Source of the DNA: an uncultured Desulfobacterales bacterium
GTDB lineage: Bacteria; Desulfobacterota; Desulfobacteria; Desulfobacterales; SpSt-501
Assembly: GCA_938048455.1 (NCBI GenBank)
Contig: CALIUY010000002.1
Span: 62,001-126,000 of the forward strand
Length of the DNA: 64,000 nt
Direction: 5' to 3'
The number at the start of each line of letters is the position of its first letter. The first letter of the stretch is position 1. The notes beneath the pieces are model-generated. The model worked only from the letters and a program-made list of their open reading frames with translations. It ran no database searches and was not told the DNA's origin. A program made the position numbers and the translations under genes. Shown piece after piece: positions 1 through 8,150 of the stretch.

Positions 1-863
1 TCGCGCGGCCCGGCGATACGATCGCGGTGGAGTCGCCCACCCATTTCGCCGTCCTGCAGCTCTTGAAGGAACAGGGGATGCTTGCGGCCGAGGTGGTTGT
101 GGATCCACGAGAAGGGATCCTTCTCGCGGACCTCGAGCACTGCCTCGAAAAACATCCGGTGCGCGCCTGTTTTCTCATGCCGCACTTCCAGAACCCGACC
201 GGCGCGCTCATGCCGGCGCAAAAGAAAAAGCGGCTTCTCGAGATCCTTTCCCGCCGAGGGATCCCGGTCATCGTGGACGACATCAGCGCGCCGCTTCATT
301 TTACGGGAAACCGCCCGCTTCCGCTGACGGCTTGGGACCGGCAGGGGCTGGTGATCCAGTGCTCTTCCTTTTCCAAGACCCTCGCCCCGGGACTGCGGAT
401 CGGCTGGGTCGCCGCCCGCGGCGAGCGGCTGGAGAAGATCCGGCGGCTCAAAGCCGCGACCTCCATCTGCACCTCGAGCCTCGACCAGGCGATCGTGGCC
501 CGGTTTCTCGCCTCCGGAGCCTACGACCGGCACCTTCTGCGGTTGCGCGTCGCCGTCGGCCGGCAGCGGTTGTTGACGGCGGACCTCGTCCGCCGCCACT
601 TCCCGGAAGGGACCCGTTTCGCCCTGCCGCAGGGCGGAACCCTCCTTTGGATCGAATTGCCGCAAGGGATCGACGGACTCGAGCTCTACCGCCGCGCCTA
701 TGCGCGGAAGATCGCCATCGTTCCCGGAGCGATCTGCGCGAACTCCCCCCGATTTCGGAATTTCATCCTGCTCAGCTGCGCAGGACCCGTCGATCCCCGC
801 GTGTCCGCGGCGATCGTGACCCTGGGGGAGATCGCCCGCCGGGTGCAAGACCAAAGGTTTTGA
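1..863 (+). CDS. PLP-dependent aminotransferase domain of a MocR/GntR-type protein (5' partial)
   Basis: The reading frame is open to the left edge, so the N-terminus, and probably a GntR-type winged helix, lies outside the window. What is visible is a fold-type I aminotransferase domain: a PHFQNPTG motif, the aspartate of IVDDIS, and the PLP-lysine motif SSFSKTLAPGLRIGW. This arrangement is typical of MocR regulators and of 2-aminoadipate or kynurenine aminotransferases. The GTG at 27 is internal to the domain and is not taken as the start. The next gene runs toward it from the right and its stop codon begins 1 base after this stop. The substrate or effector cannot be told from the visible part. 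Confidence 0.85.
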   Translation, partial: ARPGDTIAVESPTHFAVLQLLKEQGMLAAEVVVDPREGILLADLEHCLEKHPVRACFLMPHFQNPTGALMPAQKKKRLLEILSRRGIPVIVDDISAPLHFTGNRPLPLTAWDRQGLVIQCSSFSKTLAPGLRIGWVAARGERLEKIRRLKAATSICTSSLDQAIVARFLASGAYDRHLLRLRVAVGRQRLLTADLVRRHFPEGTRFALPQGGTLLWIELPQGIDGLELYRRAYARKIAIVPGAICANSPRFRNFILLSCAGPVDPRVSAAIVTLGEIARRVQDQRF

Positions 864-1331
864 TCAGGTGCGTTTGCGGCCGCGGCGAGGGCTTTTCCGT
901 GCCGCGGGAGCCGCGGCGATCGCGTAGGTGGCCAGCGCCCGGGCGACGGCCCGGCCGGAGCCGTCGGAGACGGTCGCCTCGCCCACGGCGATTCGGCGTC
1001 CGCAGTGGAGGATCCGGGCGCGGGCGAGGAGATCCTCGCCGTCGACGGGGCGGAGAAAGTTGATCTTGAGCTCGATGGTCGCAATCGGGGCGCGGTTTTC
1101 GATCAGGCCGAGAAGCGCGATCGCGATCGCCGAATCGGCTGCGGCGAAGACGACCCCGCCGTGGACCACACCGTTGGCGTTCAGCAGCCCCGCATCGTAG
1201 GGGACGCGGATGGAGGCTTCGCCGGGGGAGGCTTCCTCGACCCGCATGCCGACGCGCTTCCAGAAGGGGACCTTCAGGCTCCGGTAGCGGGAGAGCCAGG
1301 AGGCGGCGCGACGATCGGCGGGGGCGCTCAT
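864..1331 (-). CDS. PaaI-type hotdog-fold thioesterase
   Basis: A 155-residue protein that likely hydrolyses acyl-CoA thioesters in the cytosol. The motif NGVVHGGVVFAAADSA is the PaaI/YigI-type hotdog signature, with the conserved HGG and the acidic residue of the long helix. The frame stays open upstream, but the ATG at 1329-1331 overlaps the stop of the MerR gene in an ATGA arrangement, which favours this start. The two genes should form one minus-strand transcript facing away from the beta-oxidation genes, so a role in clearing excess or dead-end acyl-CoA in that pathway is a reasonable inference. The C-terminus is basic (RKSPRRGRKRT). Confidence 0.82.
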   Translation of the reverse strand: MSAPADRRAASWLSRYRSLKVPFWKRVGMRVEEASPGEASIRVPYDAGLLNANGVVHGGVVFAAADSAIAIALLGLIENRAPIATIELKINFLRPVDGEDLLARARILHCGRRIAVGEATVSDGSGRAVARALATYAIAAAPAARKSPRRGRKRT

Positions 1332-2068
1332 CGGCGGGTTTCCTTCCGGGCGGCGCGGTCCGGTCTTGCGGCCGGACGGGCGCGGAGGCGTGCGAATTCC
1401 TCGCGCACGAGCTTGCGGTAGAGGTGGTAGAAGAAAAGGCTCATGATCTCGACGAACTGCGCGCCTTTCTCCGCGAGGTCGTCCGTGGGAAGCGCGGTGA
1501 GGCGCTTTTCGTAGTAGGCGCGGTGGGAAGTGCGAACGAAGCGCCGCAGGAAGTCGGCCACCCGTTTCAGCTCGCGGGGGTTGTAGCCGTCCTTGGGGCC
1601 GAAGCCGAGGCGGTCCATGTCCACGATCAGCCGCGCGAGGATCACATCGTCGGCGGAATAGGCGGGGCGGCCGCCGCGGGATTCCGCGGCAAGGACCCCC
1701 CAGTCTTCCATCACCTCGAGCCATTTGCGGCCCAAGCCGGTGGCCTCACAAAAGGCCCGGCGGCCGACGACCTCGCGGGAGAGCAGCCGGTCGAGGGGAC
1801 GGAAATAGCGGTTGTGGAATGCCGACACCGCCCGATCGGAGCGGGACTGGCGGCGGTTCTGCCGCAGGATCTTCTTGATCTCGGGAATGGGGAGGAAGAA
1901 CTCCTCGCGGAGCTCACGGATCCAGAGCACGCGCCGCAGGTGCGCCTCGGAGTAATCCGGCAGGCGTCCTTGGGCCCTCCGGGGGCGGGGCAGAAGCCCC
2001 TGCCGGATGTAAAAGTGAAGCGTCTCCTTGGGGACCCCTGTTTTTTCGACGAGCTCGCCGATCCGCAT
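1328..2068 (-). CDS. MerR-family transcriptional regulator
   Basis: A 246-residue protein. The N-terminus (MRIGELVEKTGVPKETLHFY) is the MerR winged-helix signature, followed by the usual wing and an acidic-basic dimer helix to about residue 75. The remaining 170 residues are longer than in metal-sensing MerR proteins and lack an obvious cysteine metal site. MerR regulators of fatty-acid or branched-chain acyl-CoA degradation are known in proteobacteria. Here the gene is divergent from a FadJ-like gene across a 228-bp gap that holds a perfect dyad, so control of those genes and of itself is likely. The effector is unknown. Confidence 0.85.
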   Translation of the reverse strand: MRIGELVEKTGVPKETLHFYIRQGLLPRPRRAQGRLPDYSEAHLRRVLWIRELREEFFLPIPEIKKILRQNRRQSRSDRAVSAFHNRYFRPLDRLLSREVVGRRAFCEATGLGRKWLEVMEDWGVLAAESRGGRPAYSADDVILARLIVDMDRLGFGPKDGYNPRELKRVADFLRRFVRTSHRAYYEKRLTALPTDDLAEKGAQFVEIMSLFFYHLYRKLVREEFARLRARPAARPDRAARKETRR

Positions 2069-2170
2069 CGATTTCGCCTTTCGGCGCCGTGGGGGAAGCC
2101 TTCCCCCGGCTTGCCGGAGCCTGTAACGTCACCGCGACGAAACGGCGATAAGCTGCCGCAGACGGAAGCG

Positions 2171-2219
2171 CTTGTCAATCGCCGGATCGTTGACAAGAGG
2201 CGCCCAAACGGCGTAGAGT
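2171..2219 (+). promoter_or_regulatory. Divergent promoter region with an inverted repeat (MerR operator candidate)
   Basis: CTTGTCAA at 2171-2178 and TTGACAAG at 2190-2197 form a perfect 8-bp dyad with an 11-bp spacer. The right arm contains TTGACA (2190-2195), which with TAGAGT at 2214-2219 and an 18-bp spacer makes a plausible sigma-70 promoter toward the beta-oxidation gene. The left arm gives TTGACA on the minus strand toward the MerR gene, although no good -10 is seen there at 17 bp. One regulator dimer bound here could affect both directions. Confidence 0.55.
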
Positions 2220-2296
2220 GTCCGCGTATCGTGCAATTCGCTACACGTTTATCGGCCGTCATCTCCGGGGAGTTCGCAAGGGAGGCGCGAGGGAAG

Positions 2297-4435
2297 ATGA
2301 GGACGGACTATCGATCCATCCAGGTGGAGGCCGCCGACGGGATTGCGGTGTTTCGCATCCACAACCCGCCGGTCAATCAGCTGTCCGAACACGTGGTGCG
2401 CGAGCTGGCCGAGGCTTTCGGGGAGGCCTTCCGCGACGGATCCGTACGCGCGGTGGTGATCACCGGAAGCGGCAAGAATTTCGTCGCCGGGGCCGACATC
2501 ACCCAGATCAAGGATATCCGCACGCGGCAGACCCTGCTCGAGCTTCTGCGTCAGAACAACCGGGTGCTGAACGCGATCGAAACCGGGCCCAAACCCGTGA
2601 TTGCGGCCATCAACGGGGCTTGCCTCGGCGGGGGCCTCGAGCTCGCCATGGCCTGTCACTACCGGGTGGCCGCCCCCGGAGTCGATCTCGGGCAGCCCGA
2701 GGTGCAGCTCGGGCTCATCCCCGGTGCCGGGGGAACCCAACGCCTGCCGCGGCTGATCGGGCTGCCGAACGCGCTCGAGATGATCACGACCGGAAAGCCG
2801 ATCCGCTCCGAGAAGGCGCTCGAGCGCCGGCTTGTCGACGAGATTGCTCCCCCCGAGCAGCTGCTCGCCGTTGCCCGCCGCGCCGCGAAAGGGTTTCTCG
2901 ATGGACGCCTGAGCCTCGGCCTGCGCGCGACCCGCGCCCGGCACGAGCGGCTGCCGAGCGCCGCCGAGAAGAGGGCGCTTCTCGATTTCGCCCGCCTCAT
3001 GACCGCCGCCAAGGCCAAGGGCTACCTCGCGCCGTTCAAGGCCCTCGACGCCTTCGAGCGCGGGCTGCACTTCGACATCGAAGCCGATCTCGAGATGGAG
3101 GCCGAACTCTTCGCCGATTGCCTCTTCTCGGATGTCGCCCGAAACCTGATCGGCATTTTCCTCAACACGCGTGCGGCCGGAAGACTTCCGCGCATCGAGG
3201 GCCTCCGGCCCGCCCCCGTCCGCAGCGTGGGTGTCCTGGGCGGCGGGGTGATGGGCTCGGGGATCGTCCACCTGCTGCTCGTCCACGAGGGGATGCAGGC
3301 GATCCTGTGGGACATCGACGAAAAGGCACTCGAGCGGGGCATGGCCGGGGTGCGCGCGACCTTCGACTACCACCTCAAGAACAAAAAGATCACGCCCGAA
3401 GCGCTCGAGGCTCTTTTCCGCGAACGGCTCACCTGCACCACGGAGCTCTCCCGCCTGAAGGAAGTCGATCTCGTCATCGAGGCGGTCGTCGAGGACATGG
3501 CCGTCAAGCAGAAGCTCTGGAAGGAACTCGAAGGCATCTGCCGGCCGCAGGCCGTGTTCGCGACCAACACCTCGGCGCTGCCGATCACCGAGATGGCTTC
3601 CGTGCTTGCCGACCCCGGCCGCATGATCGGGCTTCATTTCTTCAACCCGGCTCACCGCATGCAGCTTCTCGAGGTCATCTGCGCCGAAAAGACCACCAAC
3701 GAGACGCTCGCGACCAGCGTCGCCTTCGCCCGGGCGGTGCGCAAGATCCCGATCGTCGTGAACGACGGCCCCGGGTTTTACGTCTCCCGTCAGCTTTCGG
3801 CCTTCATGGGGGCCTCGGTTTTCCTCATGGCCGACGGAGTCGACCCGGCGGCGATCGAATCCGCGGTGGTCGATTTCGGGATGCCGATGGGGCCGGCCGC
3901 CCTTTCCGATCTGACCGGGATCGACATCAACTACCGCGTGAACCGCACCTTTGAGATGCGTCTTGGACCGCGCTGGAAGGTGCACCCCCTCACGGAGGCG
4001 ATCTATCAGACCGGCTGCTACGGGCGGAAGACCGGCTCAGGCTACATGGACTACAGCGGGCCTCAGCCGGTGCCCAACCCGAAAGTCACCGCCGTCCTTC
4101 AGGACTACCTGCAACGTCACGGGATCCCGCCGCGGCAAATGCCCGCCTCCGAAATCACGGACGTCCTGCTTGCGGCCGCGGTCAACGAGGCCGCCTACAT
4201 GATCGAGGAGGGGATCTGCGACCGGCCCCAGGACATGGACCTTGCCATGATCTACGGTACGGGCTTTCCTCCCTTTCGCGGCGGCATTCTGCGCTGCGCC
4301 GACCGGTGGGGCGCGCGGCCGATCCACGAGCTTCTGCTCGAACTCGAAAAGCGCTACGGCTCGCGATTCACCCCCGCCCGGCTGCTGGCCGACATGGCCC
4401 GGGAGGGGAGAACCTTTTACCCCGCGGGCGCGTGA
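2297..4435 (+). CDS. fadJ: Fused enoyl-CoA hydratase / 3-hydroxyacyl-CoA dehydrogenase (FadJ/FadB type)
   Basis: A 712-residue two-activity beta-oxidation enzyme. Residues 1 to about 190 are a crotonase domain with the oxyanion-hole region NFVAGADITQI and the catalytic glutamate region EVQLGLIPGAGGTQRLP. From about residue 310 there is an NAD-binding fold (VGVLGGGVMGSGIVH), the catalytic histidine in GLHFFNPAHRMQLLE, and two C-terminal 3HCDH domains. The length matches FadJ/FadB. The frame is open much further upstream, but that stretch is antisense to the MerR gene; the ATG at 2297 begins the recognisable domain. It acts with the thiolase 45 bp downstream to carry 2-enoyl-CoA to acyl-CoA plus acetyl-CoA. 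Confidence 0.93.
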   Translation: MRTDYRSIQVEAADGIAVFRIHNPPVNQLSEHVVRELAEAFGEAFRDGSVRAVVITGSGKNFVAGADITQIKDIRTRQTLLELLRQNNRVLNAIETGPKPVIAAINGACLGGGLELAMACHYRVAAPGVDLGQPEVQLGLIPGAGGTQRLPRLIGLPNALEMITTGKPIRSEKALERRLVDEIAPPEQLLAVARRAAKGFLDGRLSLGLRATRARHERLPSAAEKRALLDFARLMTAAKAKGYLAPFKALDAFERGLHFDIEADLEMEAELFADCLFSDVARNLIGIFLNTRAAGRLPRIEGLRPAPVRSVGVLGGGVMGSGIVHLLLVHEGMQAILWDIDEKALERGMAGVRATFDYHLKNKKITPEALEALFRERLTCTTELSRLKEVDLVIEAVVEDMAVKQKLWKELEGICRPQAVFATNTSALPITEMASVLADPGRMIGLHFFNPAHRMQLLEVICAEKTTNETLATSVAFARAVRKIPIVVNDGPGFYVSRQLSAFMGASVFLMADGVDPAAIESAVVDFGMPMGPAALSDLTGIDINYRVNRTFEMRLGPRWKVHPLTEAIYQTGCYGRKTGSGYMDYSGPQPVPNPKVTAVLQDYLQRHGIPPRQMPASEITDVLLAAAVNEAAYMIEEGICDRPQDMDLAMIYGTGFPPFRGGILRCADRWGARPIHELLLELEKRYGSRFTPARLLADMAREGRTFYPAGA

Positions 4436-4480
4436 ACCCCGCTCGGGCGGGAAACCGCTTTCCCCGGAAGGAGGCTTGGC

Positions 4481-5692
4481 ATGAAGGAAGTCGTCATCGC
4501 AGGGTATCTCCGCACCGCTCTGTCACGCTCCCGGCCGAACGAGCCGGCCCGGGACTGGTTTTGCCGCACACGTGCCGACGAGCTGCTGGCGAAACTGCTG
4601 CCGGAGATCATCCGGCGGACGGGCATCGAGCCCCGGGAGATCGACGATTTTCTCGTCGGCTGCGCGACCGCCGTCGGCGAGCAGTGGTCCTACGGGGGGC
4701 GTATTCCCCTCTTTTTGGCGAACCTGCCCGAGACCGTCCCGGCCAAATTCATCGACCAGCAGTGCGGCTCTTCCATGGCCGGGGTCCACGTCGGCTTCAT
4801 GGAAATCGCCCAGGACTTCGCCGATGTCGTTCTCTGTGCGGGCTACGAACACATGACCCGCGTCCCCATGGGCCTGACCAACGTGGAGCGCGGCCTGATC
4901 ACCCCCAACATGAGCCTGTTTCTCCAACCCGAATACCGGCACTGGGACATGATGACCTCGATGAACATGGGGCTCACGGCCGAAAAGCTCGCCCAGCAGG
5001 CCGGAATCCCGCGCGAGGAGATGGACCGCTGGGGGGCCCGCTCGCACGAGCTTGCCGCCCGCGCCCGCAAGGAGGGCTTTTTCCGTGAGGAGATTTTGCC
5101 CCTGGAGGCCGAGCAGGAGGACGGCTCTCAGCTCACCGTGGACACCGACCAGTCCATCCGCGAGGACACCACCCTCGAAAGCCTGCGCGAGCTGAAGCCC
5201 GTGTTCAAGAAGGACGGAGTGATCACCCCCGGGAACGCCTCGCCGTTGAACGCGGGCGCCTCGGCCATGATTCTCATGTCCAAGGAGACGGCCCGCAAGA
5301 AAGGGATCCGGCCGCTGGCGACCCTGCGCGCGATCGGCTTTGCGGGGGTGGATCCCACGATCATGGGCGCCGGGCCAGTGCCGGCGAGCCGCAAGGCTCT
5401 CGAAAAGGCGGGTCTCAAACCCTCGGAGATCGACTTCTGGGAAATCAACGAAGCCTTCGGCGTGGTGGTGCTGAACTGCATCCGGGAGCTCGGCATCGAC
5501 CCCGCGCGGGTAAACGTCATGGGCGGGGCGATCGCCATCGGCCATGCCCTCGGTGCCACCGGCATCCGCCTGGTCGGAACGTTGGCGCGGATTCTGCACG
5601 TGAAAGGCGCTCGTTTCGGCTGTGCCAACGCTTGTGTCGGCGGCGGCCAAGGGGTAGCCACGGTCATCGAAAAGGAAGACTACCCCTGGTAA
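4481..5692 (+). CDS. fadI: Acetyl-CoA acyltransferase (thiolase, FadA/FadI type)
   Basis: A 403-residue thiolase that cleaves 3-ketoacyl-CoA with CoA. The nucleophilic cysteine is in QQCGSSMAG (about C95), the GHALGATG histidine motif lies near residue 355, and the second cysteine is in CVGGGQG near the C-terminus. An AAGGAGG ribosome site precedes the ATG by 7 bases. The gene directly follows the fused hydratase/dehydrogenase, the usual order of a fadJI or fadBA pair. The substrate could be straight-chain, branched or dicarboxylic acyl-CoA; the sequence does not decide. Confidence 0.93.
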   Translation: MKEVVIAGYLRTALSRSRPNEPARDWFCRTRADELLAKLLPEIIRRTGIEPREIDDFLVGCATAVGEQWSYGGRIPLFLANLPETVPAKFIDQQCGSSMAGVHVGFMEIAQDFADVVLCAGYEHMTRVPMGLTNVERGLITPNMSLFLQPEYRHWDMMTSMNMGLTAEKLAQQAGIPREEMDRWGARSHELAARARKEGFFREEILPLEAEQEDGSQLTVDTDQSIREDTTLESLRELKPVFKKDGVITPGNASPLNAGASAMILMSKETARKKGIRPLATLRAIGFAGVDPTIMGAGPVPASRKALEKAGLKPSEIDFWEINEAFGVVVLNCIRELGIDPARVNVMGGAIAIGHALGATGIRLVGTLARILHVKGARFGCANACVGGGQGVATVIEKEDYPW

Positions 5693-5756
5693 GCCCGAAG
5701 GCGGATACGCGGGCGACACGAGGCGATGAATCCACCGGAGCAAGCGGATCCGGACG

Positions 5757-6881
5757 ATGTTTGCCTTTTTCCATGAAACCTTGAAGGATCCGCTATCCCG
5801 GCTGGCCGATCTCCGGCGCAACAGCGGTCGGCCGCTGATCGGGGTCACCCCCGCCTATTTCCCCCGGGAATGGATCCACGCCGCGGGGGGGCTCCCCGTG
5901 TCCTTCTGGGGTGCAGCGCTGCCCCTGTCGCGGGCGGACGCCCTGCTTCCGCCTTCCTGTTGCCCGGTTTCGCGCTCGATCCTCGAAATCGAGCTCGCCG
6001 GGCTGACCGCGGAGCTCTCCGGGTGGGTCTTCACTTCGCTTTGCGACACCCTGGTCAACCTGCGGGAGATTTTCCGGGGAGTCTCCCTCCGGCCCACCCT
6101 TGTTTTCCCGATCCCGCTGGCCAGCGACCCGGACTGCCGCCGTGCGCGTCTTGCAGCGCTGATTCCCGAGGTCTTCGAGAAACTCGCCCGGATGACGGGA
6201 AAGGCCGTTACGCCGGATGCGCTCGCCGCTGCCGGCCGGCTCTACGGCGACATCCGCATGCTGCAGCGCCGGCTTTACGAAACCCGAAGAAGCCGCCCGC
6301 GACTCATCGGCGCGCGCGACTTCTATGCAGCGATCCAGGCCGATTTTTTCCTCGATCCTGCGGAGTACCGTTTGCGCCTCGAAGCGCTGCTCGACGAGCT
6401 CGCAAACGCGGCGGAACAGAAGGAGCTTAGAGCGCCGCAAATCTTCTTGAGCGGGATGATCGCCCCGCCCGCGGACGTTTTGGTCCTTCTTGACCGCCTG
6501 GGGATGCCGGTGGTCGATGATGACTTCGCCAACGGCGGGCGCAGCGTCTCGCGGCCGGTTTTTTCTCCGGAGGATCCCGTGGGAAGCCTTGTCCAGACCC
6601 TTTTCGGCGGACGTCCCTGCCCCTGCCTGCACGTTCCCGGAATCGATCGGGCGGCGGTTTTCGCGGCGACGGTCCGAGAGTGCGGAGCCCACGGGGTGCT
6701 CTTTCTTCCGGTGCGCTGCTGCGAGCCCGATGCCTTCGAGCGGCCGGTCCTCAACGCCGCGCTGGCCGCGGAGGGGATCCCGGCGCTTACGCTGGAGATG
6801 GAGTTCGAATCCCTTCCGCAGGAATCGCTGCGGTCCCGGCTCGAAGCGTTCCGGGACCTCCTGGAGGAATCCGGCCGATGA
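5757..6881 (+). CDS. 2-hydroxyacyl-CoA dehydratase-type protein, HgdB/BcrB-like subunit
   Basis: A 374-residue member of the benzoyl-CoA reductase / 2-hydroxyglutaryl-CoA dehydratase D family. The opening GVTPAYFPREWIHAAGGLPV, the SCCPVSRS segment (about residues 63-70), FTSLCDTLVNLRE and the late VRCCEPDAFE supply the cysteines expected to hold a [4Fe-4S] cluster. In known enzymes this subunit pairs with an HgdA-like partner and needs an ATP-driven activator of the HgdC type. The partner overlaps the stop by ATGA; no activator gene is in the window. Dehydration of a 2-hydroxyacyl-CoA or reduction of an aryl-CoA are both possible. Confidence 0.85.
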   Translation: MFAFFHETLKDPLSRLADLRRNSGRPLIGVTPAYFPREWIHAAGGLPVSFWGAALPLSRADALLPPSCCPVSRSILEIELAGLTAELSGWVFTSLCDTLVNLREIFRGVSLRPTLVFPIPLASDPDCRRARLAALIPEVFEKLARMTGKAVTPDALAAAGRLYGDIRMLQRRLYETRRSRPRLIGARDFYAAIQADFFLDPAEYRLRLEALLDELANAAEQKELRAPQIFLSGMIAPPADVLVLLDRLGMPVVDDDFANGGRSVSRPVFSPEDPVGSLVQTLFGGRPCPCLHVPGIDRAAVFAATVRECGAHGVLFLPVRCCEPDAFERPVLNAALAAEGIPALTLEMEFESLPQESLRSRLEAFRDLLEESGR

Positions 6882-8083
6882 CCCGTCTTGCCAGCTTCAC
6901 GCGCATGAAGGAGCTGATGACGCTCCACTACCTCGAGGCGAAGACGACGAAGGAAAAACCGATCATCTGGCTGACGAGCGGCGCGCCGGTCGAATACGTC
7001 GTCGCCGCCGGTGCGCTGCCGGTCTACCCCGAGAACTACGCCGCGATGTGCGCGGCCGGACACCAAGCGCTCCGGCTGCTTGAAGCCGCCGAAGCGGAAG
7101 GGTATTCCCCCGATATCTGCTCCTACGCGCGCACGGACTTCGGTCAGGACCTTTTGCGCGGCGGGCCCGCGGGGGGGCTGCCCCCGCCTTGCGCGCTCGT
7201 CTGCGCGACCAACATTTGCCGCACCGTCGTCAAGTGGTTTGAAGCGGTCGCCCGGAAATACCGGGTGCCGCTTTTCGTCGTCGATCTGCCCTTTCTGCAC
7301 GACGGGCTCACGCGTGATGCCGTCGCCTACGCGCTCCGGCAGTTCGAGGCGCTCGCCGGTTTCCTGGCCGAGCGGACCGGCAGGCCCTTCGAGCGCGAGC
7401 GGCTGTTTGCCGCCGTCGCCCTAAGCCGCGAAACCACCGCCTTATGGCGCAAGACGCTCGATCTCTGTCGCCGACGGCCGGCGCCCATCACCGCCCTCGA
7501 CGCTTTCGTCCACATCGCGCCCATCGTGACCCTCCGGGGCACCGCCGCTTGCCGCGATTATTACGAAGCTCTCTTCCGCGAGATCGAAGGGCGCGTCGAA
7601 CGCGGGGAAGCCGCCGTCCCGCAAGAGCGCTACCGCGCTCTCTGGGACAACCTGCCGATCTGGGACCGGATGCGTTGGTTGGAGTCCTTTTTCGCGGAAC
7701 GCGGCTTGGCGATCGCCGCCGCGACCTATCCGAACAGCTGGGCGGGGATCGACGCCGCCGCTGCCGGGAGCAATGACCCCCTCGAAGCCCTTGCCGTATC
7801 CTATCTCCGTTTGTACATTCATTCCGGCTTCGCGCAACGGGCCGAAACCCTCGTGCGTCTGATCGAGGAGTTTTCGCTGACCGGATTCATCATGCACTCG
7901 AACCGCTCCTGCAAGCCTTACTCCGTCGGCATGTACGGGCTGCGGGAGGAGGTCTCCCGCCGAACGGGCGTTCCCGGGGTGGTGATCGAGGCCGACCACA
8001 ACGATCCGCGGCAGTTCACCGAGGCGCGCACGATCACCGCGCTCGAAGCCTTTATCGAGTCCATGGAGCCCCTCGCCGGATGA
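6878..8083 (+). CDS. 2-hydroxyacyl-CoA dehydratase-type protein, HgdA/BcrC-like subunit
   Basis: A 401-residue partner of the upstream subunit. It shares the family layout: WLTSGAPVEYVVAAGALPVYPENYAA near the start, cysteines in PDICSYARTDFG and CATNICRTVVKWFE (about residues 85-120), and HSNRSCKPYSVGMYG near residue 345. The ATG at 6878 overlaps the previous stop, which implies translational coupling and a 1:1 complex. The frame is open further upstream, but that part is antisense or out-of-frame reading of the previous gene. Placed after a thiolase and a FadJ-like enzyme, the pair may feed a 2-hydroxyacyl-CoA into beta-oxidation; this is inference. Confidence 0.85.
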   Translation: MTRLASFTRMKELMTLHYLEAKTTKEKPIIWLTSGAPVEYVVAAGALPVYPENYAAMCAAGHQALRLLEAAEAEGYSPDICSYARTDFGQDLLRGGPAGGLPPPCALVCATNICRTVVKWFEAVARKYRVPLFVVDLPFLHDGLTRDAVAYALRQFEALAGFLAERTGRPFERERLFAAVALSRETTALWRKTLDLCRRRPAPITALDAFVHIAPIVTLRGTAACRDYYEALFREIEGRVERGEAAVPQERYRALWDNLPIWDRMRWLESFFAERGLAIAAATYPNSWAGIDAAAAGSNDPLEALAVSYLRLYIHSGFAQRAETLVRLIEEFSLTGFIMHSNRSCKPYSVGMYGLREEVSRRTGVPGVVIEADHNDPRQFTEARTITALEAFIESMEPLAG

Positions 8084-8150
8084 CCCTCAACCCCCGTGAC
8101 CGGCGCTTGCGGAGGCCAGTACCGTAAACGCCCGCCGGGAGCCTGAGCCG

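Noticed and set aside
1424-2296. In-frame extension of the fadJ-like gene by 291 codons at its 5' end
   Set aside because: It is antisense to the MerR gene, whose domain is unmistakable, and the extension has no recognisable domain. High G+C leaves many long false frames here.
2249-3985. Long open frame on the minus strand opposite the beta-oxidation gene
   Set aside because: It lacks domains and mirrors codon bias of the true gene. The same applies to long frames opposite dctP (56422-57942) and livH (50034-51158).
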